The notes beneath the pieces were generated by a model. The model had not been told where the DNA came from and did no database searches. It worked only from the letters and a program-made list of their open reading frames with translations. From contig MBPM02000001.1 of assembly GCA_001695595.3 (NCBI GenBank), forward strand, positions 2,108,001 through 2,172,000: 64,000 bases of DNA, written 5' to 3'. Shown in pieces: positions 34,152-48,508 of this stretch. Made by a program: the position numbers and the translations under genes. Source of the DNA: Plasmopara viticola. Taxonomy: Eukaryota; Oomycota; Peronosporomycetes; Peronosporales; Peronosporaceae. Position 1 is the first letter of the stretch, and every line of letters begins with the position of its first letter.

Positions 34152-37100
34152 TCAGTTGTCGTCCTGGAAGATCAGCGCGACGCCGCGTAGCACCCACTTG
34201 GCACTCCCGCAGTCGGTTGGCAATGTCGCCAAGAAGATGTAAGTGTGACCACGAAAGCGAGTGAGGTATACTGGACACTCGTAAATGTTTGGATCATGAC
34301 GCAAATAGCCCACGGACGAAGGTTCCCAAGTTGGGGACGTGGTCACGGCCTTGACGTACATGACTGGCATACTCCAAAGCAACTCCTTGGGGTAACTATC
34401 CAGCAGCGTTCCCCCACATTCTGTAGGCGGCGTCGCACCAACAGGATAGCGATCATTGATTTCATCCAGCGTACTCCATCGCGCTCCCTCTAGAATAAGA
34501 CCATGCACAAATACGCCGTCATCTGGATAGGACGAGATAGTGGAAGGGTCCTGGATCGTGGTCACGTGAGTCTCCACGGTCATTTGATTGAGAGGCATTA
34601 AGCGCTTTCGCGATGTAACTTGTAGACATGCCGTCGTGTAAGCAGTGGGATTAAAAAGACCCGGCAACCAGATAGAAAACGGAGTGACAAAGCAGGTTCC
34701 TCCTCCAGTGGTATCGTTGACCCACAGAAAAAGCTGTTGATGACGTTTTACCATGTCTACGAACCAACCACTGAGCGACTTTGTCGACGGCCACGCCTTC
34801 TTCTCCCACTTGCACTGCGAGAACGGATTGCGTCCAGGTACTTCATTCAACGACATTGCTGTTGCCAAGTCTTCCATGGCTTGCGACATATTCAGTTGCC
34901 CGTTCAAGCCCTTTTTAAGATCACCAAGGGATAATCGAATCTCATGTAGAAGAACGTTCATACGGCTGCATTCCTGCAAAGCTACCACTACAAATGGACC
35001 GTGCGCTTCAATCAAGTGAGGCGTAGCAGCTTCAACAACGTCTAGCATGTTGAAGGATTTGGGACAACGCAATTCCAAGTCGTCGATAGACGAACGCAGT
35101 GCTGCCGTTTTGTCACCTTCTTCGCCACCACCGCCACCGCCTGCACCGCCACCAATAGTTACGATTGTGTAGCATAAAGTCTCACATGTTGTGGTAAGGT
35201 AGCCGATTTCGGCATTCGGGTGAAGGCCAAAGAGAGGTGGTGCCTCAGGAACCATGTTTCTTTCAATGTAATTTGCATAGTCGGTGAACGAAAATTCGTG
35301 TGGGTTCGGAGACTTGAAGCCCGGGCCAAGCTCCATTCCGTTAAGCAGCCCCGAATGAATGAGAACTGTTAAGTACGTATTGTTTGTACGACGATCCCAG
35401 GCGTCCGTGATGTGGCCACCATACATAATCTCACCAAATAGATAGCGCAGATCATCCCACGGAACGGAGGCATTGTTGTCCAAGTACGAGTGTAAAATAT
35501 TGGCACATATCGTGAGATCGCCAGTGTTAAAGCTATACGCCCGACTCCATCCTTGCTGTCCGAATCGTCGTCGTCCCAGCACAATTGCGTGGAACCAACA
35601 CAGCGCGAACAAACAAGACTTGAATTCTTCCGGTTTAGTGCACGCCTGTACCTTATCTTCCCCGAAATTGGCCCAAGCACGACGTAGGTTTGATTGGATA
35701 TCCGACGGTGCCTCGTTCGCTACTTTGATACAGCTTTGAAGCAGTGACTCAGGAATATTTAGCATGTCAGGCAGTGGAGGTGGTTCAGCCGAGATGAAGC
35801 ACCGGAAGAGATCGTGTGCACCTTCAGTTGCCACCTCCTCCAGCTGGCGCTCAAGTGTTGGCAACCACGATTGCATCAAGTGCACATTTTGCAATATAAT
35901 CCACCCACCCTCTGTGCTCAATCGCTTCAAAGCTTCACCCGCGTAAGTTTCCTGGCCTTGTCCCATAGAAATGTTAATGAAGTTGTTGTTTTCCAGACTC
36001 ACTCCGTTCGATCTTCCGAGCGTCTCCACCCATGGAGTCGGATCCACACCTGGAAATAGTACGAAGAAGATTGGAATGTTTGAAGTTGTCTCTGCATACG
36101 TCTCGTCCATGCTGAACGGTGGCTGAGTTACGTACTCTTCACCTATGGACTCGAGAATAAAAGTTCGCAGCGCATTGGTCACTCGGTCAGGTCGCATGGC
36201 ACGTAATAGTATCAATTGTTGAAAAGCAGTCAGCTTGATAAAGTCTCCAGGTACTTTTTGCCGCTCGGCATCTTCTGTCGCAAACCACTTTCGCCATTCG
36301 TCAGGGTCGTTTTGAATGGCATCGCCCAATCCTTGAAACGCTTTTGCACCCTCGAGTGCTTTTAATTTGGCCCAAATGGCTGCAGGTAGCCATTCCGATG
36401 CTGAGCCAGCATTACCTGCATCCGGGTGAACTTTGCTGATGAGGAAAGCCTCGACCTCGGATTCGTTTAGCAAACCCTCTTTTAGCAAAATTTTTAAACA
36501 CAGCATCGTTGCGACCGTAAGCTCGTTTCGCTCAAAAAGTCCACGGCGAACGTAACTATAGACACACGACGTAATGCTGTTCATGAGCACTTGACAGCGT
36601 TCCATCATCTCTTCGTCCGTCAAATCCAAAACCGCAATATTAGCTTCCGTAGCATCGTCTCCGACTCCCTCACTCCCTTCTACATCCGCTAGGGCTTCAG
36701 GTACAGGGGCAGTCTCTCCTTCTGTTCCACCATCGTCGGTACTAGTTAAGAGATTTTTCACGGGTGGAGCGCGATAGATACCAGACAAGAAAACTTGTTG
36801 GAATGATGCAAGAGAGTAGATGTAGTACGAATGCACCTTGCTTATATCATTCATGAGGAAAAAGAGCAGAGAACCGCGCGCCGCAATGCTGCGGTACTTT
36901 TCACTTGTGATGTTTACCGATTCTTGTGTCTTTTTGGCAGCCTCCATGTTGTTCTGCGTACGTTGCGCCTTGTGCTTTGTGTCACTTAAAATTTGAATCA
37001 AAGGCTGGTTGTTCGTAATATCGTCGTCGGCACTTGCGAGGTAGAACAGAATGTCGTCCTCTAGTTTTTTCAGCTCGATCTTACCATTATTCTGCTCCTG

Positions 37101-40100
37101 AATTAATGTTTCACGCTTGATGGCAAGATCCTGGCGTTCTTTGGATACAACAAGATTGAGCAACTGGTCCTCGAGTCCAAGCATTGTGACCGTGAAGTTG
37201 ATAACGGTACACTCTGCCTGAATTTCAGGCGGGTAGTGTGGGTTACCTAGCTTCGTATGCAGGTACAAATGAAAGTTGTCGTTGTACGGCACGGATGCGT
37301 CACCAATCTGAATTTCGTAACGTGCACCTCGGCGCGAGGTTGAGCGCTGGATCACAGGAGCTAAAATCGGATCAATCTTTTCACCCAGGTTTTCAATCAA
37401 GAATGCGCCACTGGTACCGATAGCTGTCTTAAGACGCTCAATCCACATTTTTTGTCCTATTCGTACTATAGTGAGGTTGTTGTGCGCTTCCATTTCACGA
37501 ATCCACGCGATTGCTTGCAACTGCGGATCCACGATAAGCGGACGTCGGCCCATAGATACCGTCGTGACTACAATGGCCCCATTCTCAGTTGACACGCGGT
37601 CGGATGGCAACTTTTGAGTGTTCCATTGGGCAATCTGTGCGTCATTTGTCAAAATGAGTAGCGGATTCGCTTCTTCGGACATGGCAATACTTTCTCCTCC
37701 CGCAGCTGTCCGTAAGAATGGCACCCAATGTTTACTGATAAGTTCGTCACGGAAGGGCTTTGTAAAAGGGCCAATGTAAGAGATGAAGGCCGAAGCAAGC
37801 AGTACATCCCCTACAAGTAAGTCCTTTTCTTTCTGGAGCTGCAACACATTGATACCCCAACGTACATTTTCACTCGACAGATCGTTTGTGAGTGTGCCCG
37901 CAAGTTTCATCTTGCGGTTGCCCACCTCAACAGCATTGATCGCATCCTCCTTTTCTTTATCAGCCGCAGCGGCTTCGGCAAGGAGCTTGTCGAGTTTCGC
38001 TTGAAGATCTGCGACCAGTGCTGTCACTTCGGTCAGACGAGCATTTGCAGCCTCTAACTCCAAGTTGGCAGCAGCTAAGGCCTGGCGTTTTGGCTCGACC
38101 GTGATGACGATATCGTAGTACATAACAATATTAATGACCCAGGAGCACAAACCGGCAGCGGCCTTATTTTTGGTGAGAATCGTGTCGTAGTTGAAGTGTT
38201 CCATCTCTAAGTACACGCGAACTTCTTTCCAATTTGTAATGGGTACTTTACCTTCATCAACCACTTGCTTAAAGCCAACCAAGTACTCAATGTACTCTGG
38301 AATGTTTCCAAGAAGCTGTTTCTTAACTGTGTCCCACTTGACATCCTTCACCTTACCGGTCTTGGTCACCTGGACATTAGGGTGCACACCAGCGAGCAGC
38401 ACCATCGTCGCAGAAAAGACATCGTCTACACCAGCTGGAGGCTTTGACATGGTCTTACACTCGCCCAAATCTTTTTTGTTCAGCGAGTCCAGTGCGGCCA
38501 TAGCTTGCTCAACAGCAGGCTCAGCCTTTGCAAGATCTTCCTGCGTCGACCTCTGCTTTTCAGTCACTTCTGTCTGGATGATGGCGCACTTTGCGGCTTC
38601 GTCACTCGCTTTTTTGCTTTCTGTTTCCACATTGGCTTTTTCCTTGTTAACAGCCTCGGCGATACCAGACGCCACAGCTTTCTTATCTTCGGCAGCCTCG
38701 AGAATCACCTTGAGCTCTACTTCAAGCCGTGCCACTGTATCTCCTGTTTCCTTGAGTTTTTGCAACCCTTTTTCCAAGCGATCGATGGCCGCCGCGTACT
38801 CTTCCACTTTCCTCCGCAATATCTTTTTATACAATTGAAGCAGCTCTAGATACGACTTCGGTGTCGTATAAACGTGACGCCGCTCTATCTGGAAAAAGCG
38901 CTCAGCACACGAATTCACCGACTGAAACGAGAACGGCATGAACTTCTCAATCCCTGTACGCGAATCGTCGGATCCAAGCAAATCTCCAATCTCCTTGAGC
39001 TTTTCGCGGCCAACAGAAAGCAGAGCTTCTTTCGGCCATGGCTGAAACCAATCGATGACCGTGCAGTTAACCAAAGCAGGAAATTTACGCGCACGGTTGC
39101 GGAAGTCATCACCGACAGGCGAAAAGCATAAACACAAGTGAAGACGCTTACGAATTTCAGCTTGGAAAAACTTGATGACTTCTTTCCGGTCTTTCGTACC
39201 CGCAACTGGCGACAGTAAGCCGACAATATTGTCTATATCTTCCGTAGCGAACAGATCCGGAATCTCACCAGAAGCAAGCAGATCGTTCAAGTAAATTAGA
39301 AACTTTTCATGGGTGATTTGAGAATCGGTCAGCAAAAACACAACGCCTCCTTCCTCTTCATTACGAGAAAGCATCTCGACCACTGTCATGTGCATCTTGC
39401 GCAGATCTTCCTTGAACTCATTTTCGCCGTACTTGGAGCTAATAGTGATCTGACGAACGGAGTAGCCACAGATGTGCGAGGCTAATCGAGCTAGTGATCG
39501 TTTCCCACTGCCTCCCACACCTACCAGTAGTGCATGACCACTCTCGTTTTGCAAAATTCGAACAATGCGAGCGACGTGCTTGACAGCATCATCGAATAGG
39601 TCTAGCTGCATCGCAGTATTGTTTTCATTATTATTGCAATCACGAAGTTGAGTTTGTAAGTTCGTCTTGAGATCATCGAGATTTGTGCCCGCAATCTGAT
39701 CATACTCGTGATCTCCATCTCTTGTAAAGTGGCAGAAAATGAGAGGCCACGAATTCTCTGCTGCATAGTATCTACTCGTATTGCACGACGCGAAGGACTT
39801 TTTCACTTGTACCTGTGATAGCTGAGTGTACTTTTCAATATCAGCCTTGGATACGAGTCGGTCGCCATACACACGTTCGCTCTCATGCAACCATAACAGC
39901 ACAAATTTTTCCTGATTAATGAAACGGTCCTTCTTTGATGCGATTAGTCCCTGAAAGACACCGGACAAGTGGCGAACATTAAATTCGTAATGAAAGTTTG
40001 CCGCCGTCTTTCGGAAAGTGCTCACAATACTAGCGTGTAAGCTTAACGCGGCCTTGATCAGCGCGTTGACAAATTGCGAGTTGCTCAATTCATCTCCAAA

Positions 40101-43100
40101 ACCTGACAAATGTCCACCCAAAAACGTTTCATAGATCGTAACCAGACTTGTTGCTTCTGGCATACCCATTGCAAATGTGCTAAAGTGACGCTGAAGTCGC
40201 GGATCAATGAGGAACGAGCCTGCAGTAGGGTTCATACCAGAGACCACCTGCGTGTTTATGATGCTCTGTGGCAGGAGCTTTACGCGGTCGAACCAATGTC
40301 TGTATTCCATCACCTGCCGTAAAAGTGAGATAGCACTTTGTGTGTTGAATGGATCAACTTCGGGTAGGTTCAGATCATCCATGAAGTATATCAGTCGTGT
40401 CTTTCCGGGCGGGCCTAAGTTGATACCGGTCTTACGCTCCAGTTGTCCATTCATGGTCTGCTGTAAAATCGCACTTGTCGTGTAAAAGTTAAAATTGATA
40501 GTGCAATAGCGATACGCTGCAGCACTTTCATCTTTACTGAGCTTCTTCAACATACCCATAATATTCTGCGTCTTACCAGTACCAGTAGGTCCACAAACCA
40601 TCACTGGAACATTCTTTGAGATCAATTTCTCGAGCCAAAATCCTATAGATGCCGTTTCGGTGGTAGGAACCGTGATCTGGTTGATCGGACTTGGGGATTT
40701 GTACGTCTCGGTGTAAAAGTATGGACTTTTGGACCACGAATGGAATTTAAAAGTCTCCGGATTTAGCCAAAAATCAAATACCGTATTGCTTGCCGAAGCC
40801 ACCAGTTTGACATCCTTCCATTGATTCTTCCACCAGTTGCTAAATTCGGCGGAGTAGTCCGTACCATCGTCTCCCACCGTGAGAATAGACCCAAATGACC
40901 ACACGCAGCAAAACACGAACGCATTTTGCATCACTGTAAAGTCTGTCAAAATCTTGGGAGTTAAGAGGCAGTCGATCATGTTAAGCAAGTTAGTCACGAG
41001 CGTCGTTTCTTCTACAGGCACAACCGGAACAAGCTTCTTGCGAAAAAATTTAAGAGTTGTCTCAATGTACTGATCGAAAAGCCCTTGAAATTTAACGCGT
41101 GTATCTGCGGTAAAGACCATACTTGTCTGGCGAGAGTCGACGGGTTGCTGGCAGTGTCGATCAAGCCAACTATTTATCAAACTGCGCCATTGATAGCCCT
41201 CGGACGTTGAAATGTACAGAATCCCAGCGCGTGACACTGTTGCTGGCGTGGCATATACAAGATCGCGGATCTCAAAGATCATTCGCATATGAGCTTTCAA
41301 AGGAATTCGCTCGTTTGAAGCCAGTGTGAGCATTCTATTATCATCCATGACAGAATTCATTGACTCGATCCAATTTGCATCAAGATCTCCATCAAGAATA
41401 ATCCACTTGGGGTTATTATCCTCATCACCATTATCACGACGACGAGAACCTAAATCACGCATGATGCGCGAAAGTAGACCATCTTTCCACTCACGTGTCT
41501 TAAGCACAATATGTCCGTAAAGCTCGTTGGTACTAACCGACTTGGGATTCAAGTCCTGCACTTCCATCGGTGTGCCCATAATCTCGCGGGTTTTCTTCAG
41601 TGTTTTCCAAGTTTCTGTTTTCCCAGACGCGGGAGGCCCCATCACGAAAACACAGTGACGAATCGCAAGCAGTTCTGACAATTGTACAACTTTAAGCATA
41701 AATTCGGGCCGAGGTGTATTACCAATTGCTTCTGAAGCACCTTGCACCATGGATTCAAGTTCCAAATCTCGCTTTCGTGGGGGATCATTGCGCACGTCCA
41801 CGTTTGGACTTTCGCGCGGAAATAGATCCCCAAGAAGACCAAAGAACACAACCATGTCCTCTGCGACAATCTTTGGAATGTTAAAATCTCGTAATGCACG
41901 CATAAGCAAATCAGTCTCAGGGATGTCCGGCTCGGCACGTTTAAATGCGCCAGCGACACAAAGCACGCTCTTTACTGCTCGAAGGCCCCAGTCGTAGTGC
42001 AGTTGTTTGGACAGAAGCTGGCCAAGCAATGAATACAAACCATAGAACTTTGAGGCCAAAATCTTGGCTTGTGTAAATCCCTCCGCCATCAGCATATTCT
42101 CGCAAATTAGCACCAGATCGGGGACCATGACAGTCATGGGTCGAAACAGTGCCTTCAGACCTTCAGGGAGCTCAGAGCGACCTAGATATCCAGGATTCAT
42201 CGTGATAAATGCGCCAACGGTTGGATCTAGCATAACTTCGTCGTTTTCAAGAATAAACTTGTCATCGTCAGCTCTACATGCATCACACACAGCCTTAAAT
42301 TGAACAGAACAGACCGATAAAACTTCTGGCACCAAGCGATTAAATTCGTCAAAACAGCCCCATGAACCAGACGACGCAAGACCTTTAAAGATGTTTCCAA
42401 GACTCTTAAAATCCATTTCGGGCGAGCAATTAAATACGTAGCAAACTTTTCCTAAAGCATTAGCCAGATCCTTGGTAGTCTCTGTCTTGCCTGTACCGGC
42501 AGGACCCGCAGGTGCACATCCCATTTGCAAGTTCAGTGCTTGTGTTGCCGTCACATAGATTCGATCGGTTAGCGGGGTAATGACAAGTCGAGGACCATTT
42601 CCAAGATACTCGTAGTCATACGGGATCCCAGCGTCACAGATTAGAATTTGAGCCCGTGCGTTGTTTGCTCCCCGGAAGGTCATATCTCGCTTGAGAAAAC
42701 TGCCTGCGGCAGGTGAGAAATAGTGTTTTAGCTGAGATTGCCACTGAAAATGAGTAGCTTCCTCGACTCCTGCCCGAATCATATTCGCTACAATGTCTCG
42801 GCCATGAGCGTCCATCGTAATAAGCACCATCACACGCTGCCGCTCCGCATACGAAATGTTACTTTGGGTCAGCTTGATCAAATCCTCGAGCTGTTTCTCC
42901 TGCATTGTATTGTAGTTTTTTAAAGCATCCTTGTCGCCAGCCTGGATGTCACGGAAAGAGCGCTCAACTTGCTCGACATAGTGCACTCCCGCTGCAAGAA
43001 GGATGATCTGAGCTGCATCCATGGGCTTGTTGCTTTCGTCTTTAAAGTTGATCCACTCAACACGAGGCATTTCTACATAGGCTACAATAGAGCGCTCAAT

Positions 43101-46100
43101 GTGCTTAAACAACGTCAATCTCATTGCCTGCATTATAGTCTCCAGATAAATTTCTGCCTCTCCTTCGAGTACTGGAGGTTCGAAAAAATCAACAATTTCA
43201 TGACCTACACCAGCCACAAAAGACGTCGCGAGTGGCCTTTCGCCGGGCTCCCCATCTACAAGGGTGAGCGTCTTAGTAGCCAGGTAAATCTTTGAGCAGT
43301 GAGGCATAATTCGCTCGGGATGTGAGCCATTCGACAAAATGTCTAACAAATCTGCCTCCGACATGAAATAAAATCGGGGAAACTGGCGACGACGCCCGTC
43401 AAGAAACTCTTTGAGACGGTGCTTGCTCATTTCCAACTTTTCTACAATGATCTCTAATCGCTTGATGAGACCTGGTTCCGTACATGACAGCTGCACATTA
43501 AGCGTTTTGTAAGCAGTCTTTAAGATTTGGCGGACCTCTCTATCAATGTCTTCAAAGTCAGAAGTGAGTTCAGGCAACTGTTTTTTTACTTCTTCGGACT
43601 GAATAAACAGCGGTTCCAAATAACTCCACGACCTCTGGATTTCTCCCAGCAAAACAACAACTTCGTTGATAGAAGAAAGACCAATTTGAAGCTTCGCAAC
43701 GCGAGGTTCAAATTCTGACTGGTATGGTGAAGCACTCATACCTTGCACATCAATTTGGTGGGTTTCCAGAAGCTCAAAATTTTCTTCTGATACTTTCACA
43801 AGAGGTACAATATCATCCTCCGCAGCACCCGGGTTATACGGTGTCATTTCCCAGTCCACACCCGCCCACAAGTCCTCGAGCTCCGTCAGTCGGACCTCAA
43901 GCTCCTGTTCCTTCTCCGCTTCGTAGCAAATCTCGCTAATGTCCGAGCTAAACTTAAAGAGATCTTTACTAAGAATTACAGAAAGTCGTTGATCAGGATC
44001 CTCATCAGGCGTAGGAAATTCGCCTGTATGGGCCATGATACGTTTCCAGTGTCTTGGACGCATATAACTTGATGAAACACAACGGATTAAAGGGTGGGTC
44101 TTGTCAAACGCTTGGCACTCATGTAAGATTGAAATGTATGCACCGCTCCACTGAACGCTTTTTGAAATCTTTTTGAGTTCTTTTAAAGCAGACTGCACTT
44201 CAATCTGCAGTGCATTGACATCAACTTCTCGGAATAATATGTCTCGTGTTGCTCTAAAAAAGGCTTTTGTGCGCTTAATGATTGCCCAAACGATTTTCAT
44301 TGCATCCGCATCCGCGCGCATTAATCCCATCATTCGAAGCGACTCATCCATGAGCTGCGGAAACCCAAATGTAGAGCACAATTTTGTGTTTTCTTCACAC
44401 TTCTTCATTTCCATATTCCAATCGATAAGGTAACTTTCAATTCTCTCCAACCCTTTGTCAGGCTCTAATTTAGATGACCAGAAATCCAAAGTCTTAAAGG
44501 TCTCAACCTTTTGTGAAATGGTCTTTTCATACGCAATTATGTTCTCTTCGGTTTTCTCGCCAAACATTCGCGTAGGCTCCTCTGTGCGTTTCTCTGTTGC
44601 CGGAATTTGTTTTTCAACATCGATGAAAAGTTTTTCCATGCTTTCAATTTCTGAAATTTCTTTGTCGACATGACCCCCGCTTTTCTTTATGCTTAGCAAC
44701 AGCTGACGAACTTGGTCCAGGACGAGATAATTTGTACCTCTGTCCATTTCGAGTTTGCATATTGTTTCTTTCATTTTTCGAAGAATTTCAAGTCCATCTA
44801 CCTCGTTGCTAGGAATGTCCTTTCGGAGATCGACGAGAATTCGACGAAAGTCTCCGTTGCGCTTATTCATCGCTGTCATCGTACGCCTTACAAGCTCAGG
44901 TGAATCAAAGTCCTTTTGTGAAGCAAGTGGTGGTAAACACTTAGCTTTGTTTTCAGCAGAAGGAGGCTGGAACACCGCGACAAAAGGTGAGCCTCGAATA
45001 GGGCCAGCGATACCGCCAAATGAGCCGTTAAAATCCACTGATATCTCGTACTTGCCTGCTCTGGAAGGAGTGAACGTTACTACATAGGTTCCATCATTCT
45101 TGTCAATAATTGATACAATCTCCTTTGCTTCGGCTTCGAAATCATCACAATGCCTTAAAATTACAGTAAACTCATCTCCTCCACAGTCACGAAGATTGTC
45201 ATCTTTATCACGAGACTGGATGATGAATGTTGATGGCAGCTCAGCTAAGCAACTTTCACTGAGTGCAGCAATTAACGACGGGCCAAACGCTAGCGACTTC
45301 GAAGCTGCTGTGACTGAGTGGAAATGAAAAGAAGTTGCTACATTTGTATACATACAGCCAGCCATTGACACTCGAACCTCAGAAGTCAGTGCACCAAACT
45401 TCTCAAAGCTTGGAGTTGTAGCCTGGATGACACTAGGGCTGATGACAACCCCCATGACGTCGACAAAGCCTTTGGCAACCGCAAATCGCAAAGTTGCATT
45501 TTGGCCTGTAAAGTTACATCCAGTCACTTTGATCTTTGCGTTTCCTGTGACTGGTCCATGTTTCGGTTCGATTGACAAAATCGAGTATGGAGGTCCAACA
45601 ATTTCGCTCGCATTAAGGACATGTAAGTCATTATACCAGCGATTCGCCCATCCTCCAAAGAAGATCAAGTGATTGGTATGTGCATCAAAAACCATGGCAG
45701 TATCTGCACGTGCTTTTGGAAGTTCGCCTTTTGCCGGCGGACTTCGCCACATCATGCTACCAGTGTCCAACACGTGAGTGCTATTCAAGTATACTCCTTG
45801 CGCGGTTCCAGACTCGGCTAAATCGCCACTATTGCCGCCAAACAAAAACACCTTCCAGAATGGTACGGCTGCGACACTAACACAGGCGTGATTCCAGATC
45901 GGAGTAAATAGCGACGTGTTCAACAAACTCCACGTCCTTGTCGGTAAGTCGAAAATATGGATGTCTTGGAACTGCTTAAAGCTGTTCCAACCACCAATGA
46001 CGAGCAGCTGCTCTTTGACCAGACACGTCTGGTGTCCCGAGCGAGGTTCAGGTTTTTCCCCCTCCGTTTGTATCTCTTGCCACTTGAATGAATTCAAGTC

Positions 46101-46688
46101 CAACGCGTGAAGGTCATTAAAGTCGGTACGACCATAGCCATTTCCGCCGTAGCCCCCAAACACGTACATCTTCTCACCAACAAGCGAGGCACTATGGGCT
46201 CCACGGCACTGAGGCAGCCCCTCCCAAAAACTCTGCGCATACTTTTGTTCCCAGACCTTTTGCTCAGTATTAAAAATCCAGAGGTCATTCATCCTCTTTT
46301 CGGCCGCAAAACCACCGAAGATTATTATATTTTTCTTGAACAAGATAGCGGAATGCCGCCATCGTGGTTCTGGGAGCTCGTCATCGCTCTGCAAGCTTAT
46401 TACCTTAGACCACGCATACCCTGCCAATTAAGCAAATGCTGTTACAAAGACACTCGTAATGCAGTGCGAGCTCCTCTAGCATGTCTTACCGTTTGTGACA
46501 TCCAGTCGGTAAAATTCATTGGTAGGCCCCGGAGGCGATTTGTGGTCGCATCCGCCAAACATATAGATGGCAGTCTCTGTTTCGGAACTTTTCAATGTGA
46601 AAGAGTGCCCACACCGCTTGTTAGGAATCTCTCCATTCTGTTTTGGTGCAATCCACGTCAGCTCTGGCTCACATCCGTACCCGATCGG
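34152..46688 (-). CDS. Axonemal outer-arm dynein heavy chain with N-terminal kelch domain
   Basis: Microtubule motor of the flagellar outer arm. At least 4155 residues in a 199-bp exon (46688-46490) and one 12.3-kb exon (46420-34152). The first exon with the start codon is not resolved (probably near 46690-46790). N-terminus: a kelch propeller (repeated HS..GGxxG.. motifs, e.g. YVFGGYGGNGYGR), an IPT/TIG domain (SIEPKHGPVTGNAKIKVTG) and a filamin-type domain (SRDKDDNLRDCGGDEFTV). These are the layout of the Chlamydomonas alpha chain (ODA11 type). Motor: AAA1 GPAGTGKT (~1372), AAA2 GPPASGKT (~1661), AAA3 GPTGTGKT (~2010), AAA4 GVGGSGKR (~2367), the paired stalk coiled coils around the microtubule-binding tip, then AAA5-6 and a C-terminal domain ending WVLRGVALIFQDDN. 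The frame is open throughout. Confidence 0.93.
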
Positions 46689-47185
46689 CTGCCAAAAGTG
46701 AACAATGAAGAGTATAACGTTTTAGCGACTCACTCATACAAGCAAAGTAAGCATCAACAGTAGGCACCATTTCAGCACTTCAAGAGATAAGGCGTGTCAC
46801 GGTTAAGTACTAGGCTGTTACCGATGACCTCAATGAGTTGCTGAAAACCACTTCTTCGAAGCTTGGCAAAGACTGACAACCGAGTTGAAATCTTTAGCTA
46901 CTGACGCTTAGTCACCAAAATTTGTCATTCAAGAGGCGCGACTGGTTATACAGATCCAACCTTTCAACCCATCCGTTATAATTACACAAAAGACATCCCG
47001 CTATATCAAACAGAAAAATCATTGTGCTTCGCATTATTTCATTGTTGAAAGCCCCGCTGTCACACATTTTAAACAACATGCTAAGACGCGCAAACCTCAT
47101 CTGCGACAAGACTTAAATGCCATTACCCATACTACGATCTAGGAGCAGAGGTTACTACGCCAAAATGCTCCAACCTTCTACTCAC
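46689..47185. other. Spacer between dynein heavy chain start and OLA1 end
   Basis: About 500 bp. It should hold the missing first exon and promoter of the dynein gene (minus strand, upper end) and the OLA1 3' region. Candidate start codon on the minus strand near 46773. No exon-intron solution was convincing. Confidence 0.35.
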
Positions 47186-48508
47186 TTAATTGTTGAACTT
47201 AAAGAAAATGATATCCCCGTCCTGGACCTCGTATTTTTTTCCCTGTTGTTTGAGTTTACCAGCCTTCTTAACAGCCTCTTCTGTCCCCACTGCAAAAACA
47301 ATATCATTGGCGTAAGTCATTTACAAAAGCAACAGAAGCAACAATCGAAACTATAGGCGGTAAACGTACGTTCTTTGAGGTCAGCAAACGCTTGAACCTC
47401 TGCCATGATGAAGCCCTTTTCAAAGTCTGTGTGGATCACACCAGCAGCCTGGGGTGCCAACCGTCCCTTACGAATAGTCCAGCCACGCACTTCGTCCTTA
47501 CCAGCTGTAAAAAAGTGGATCAGGCCAAGTGCGTGGTAACCCATGCGAAGCACGCGGTTAAGAATCGACTTGTGCGTCGGGTTTTCCTTGGAATACGTCT
47601 CAAGCTGGCCGGCAGCCTCAAGATCCAGGAGCTCTAGCTCAAATTCGCAGCTCAGCGGTATCACTGGCTCATTGCCGCCCCGTTCCTTGATAAACTCTGC
47701 GATCTGTGGCAGGTACTTGTTGCTCTTGCGCAAGTAATCACGCTTACTTACGTTAATGAGGTAGACGACAGGCTTAGCGGTCAAAAGCTGCATCGTATTG
47801 AGTATCTCAACCTCCTGAGCCGACCATGTGCCGAAAGATACGTCTTTGCCGGACTCGAGCCACTCTTGAATCTTACACAGTGCCTCGTACTCGAGCTTCT
47901 TTTCCTTGCCACCAACACCACGCTCCGCGAGCTTCTTGACGCCAACTGACTCCTTCTTGACACGTTCAATGTCTTTAAATCGAAGCTCCTCTTGTATAAT
48001 CTTCATGTCCCGCACAGGGTCCACGTTGCCTTCTACGTGTGTCACTTCGGTGGAGTCAAAGCCACGTACCATGTGATAAATGGCATCAACGGCTTGGATA
48101 TGCGACAAAAAAGCATTGCCCAAACCAGCACCTTCTGCAGCACCGCGCACAAGACCAGCAATGTCTGTGATGGAGATGACGGGGGGTACGACGCTAGCGG
48201 GTTGGTACTTGTCTACGAGCCAATTAAAGCGCTGGTCGGGAAGTGGCACCACGGCTTCATTGGGGTCGATTGTGCAAAACGGAAAGTTCTCGGCGGGTAT
48301 GTTCAGCTTTGACAAGCAATTGAAGAACGTGCTCTTGCCAACATTAGGTACACCAACGATGCCGATCTTGACGTTGTTACCGGGGCGACCCAAATACGTA
48401 CGTGTGGGCTACGGAGAAAGAGACAGCAGTGTAAACTCACTAGGTGGATTGTCAATAGGATCTTGTGTCGCTCATTACCTCTTCAACTTTCTTTCCTTTT
48501 GGCGGCAT
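47186..48508 (-). CDS. OLA1: Obg-like ATPase 1 (YchF/OLA1 family)
   Basis: Conserved P-loop ATPase of the translation/stress-response machinery. Three exons (48508-48479, 48408-47370, 47289-47186) give 390 residues. Start [10 protein letters not shown], then [20 protein letters not shown]1 [10 protein letters not shown]3 DIAGL, and the G4 position reads NVSKRD instead of NKxD, as expected for the ATP-preferring YchF/OLA1 group. The coiled-coil insert ([16 protein letters not shown]) and the C-terminal TGS domain (VRGWTIRKG, ending [12 protein letters not shown]) are complete. The first exon encodes only ten residues; the last 35 codons are in a separate exon. Confidence 0.95.

Noticed and set aside
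38191..38838. 215-codon plus-strand ORF inside the dynein gene
   Set aside because: Antisense shadow of the stalk coiled coil; composition (Ser/Phe/Leu) mirrors the reverse complement of Glu/Lys-rich helices.
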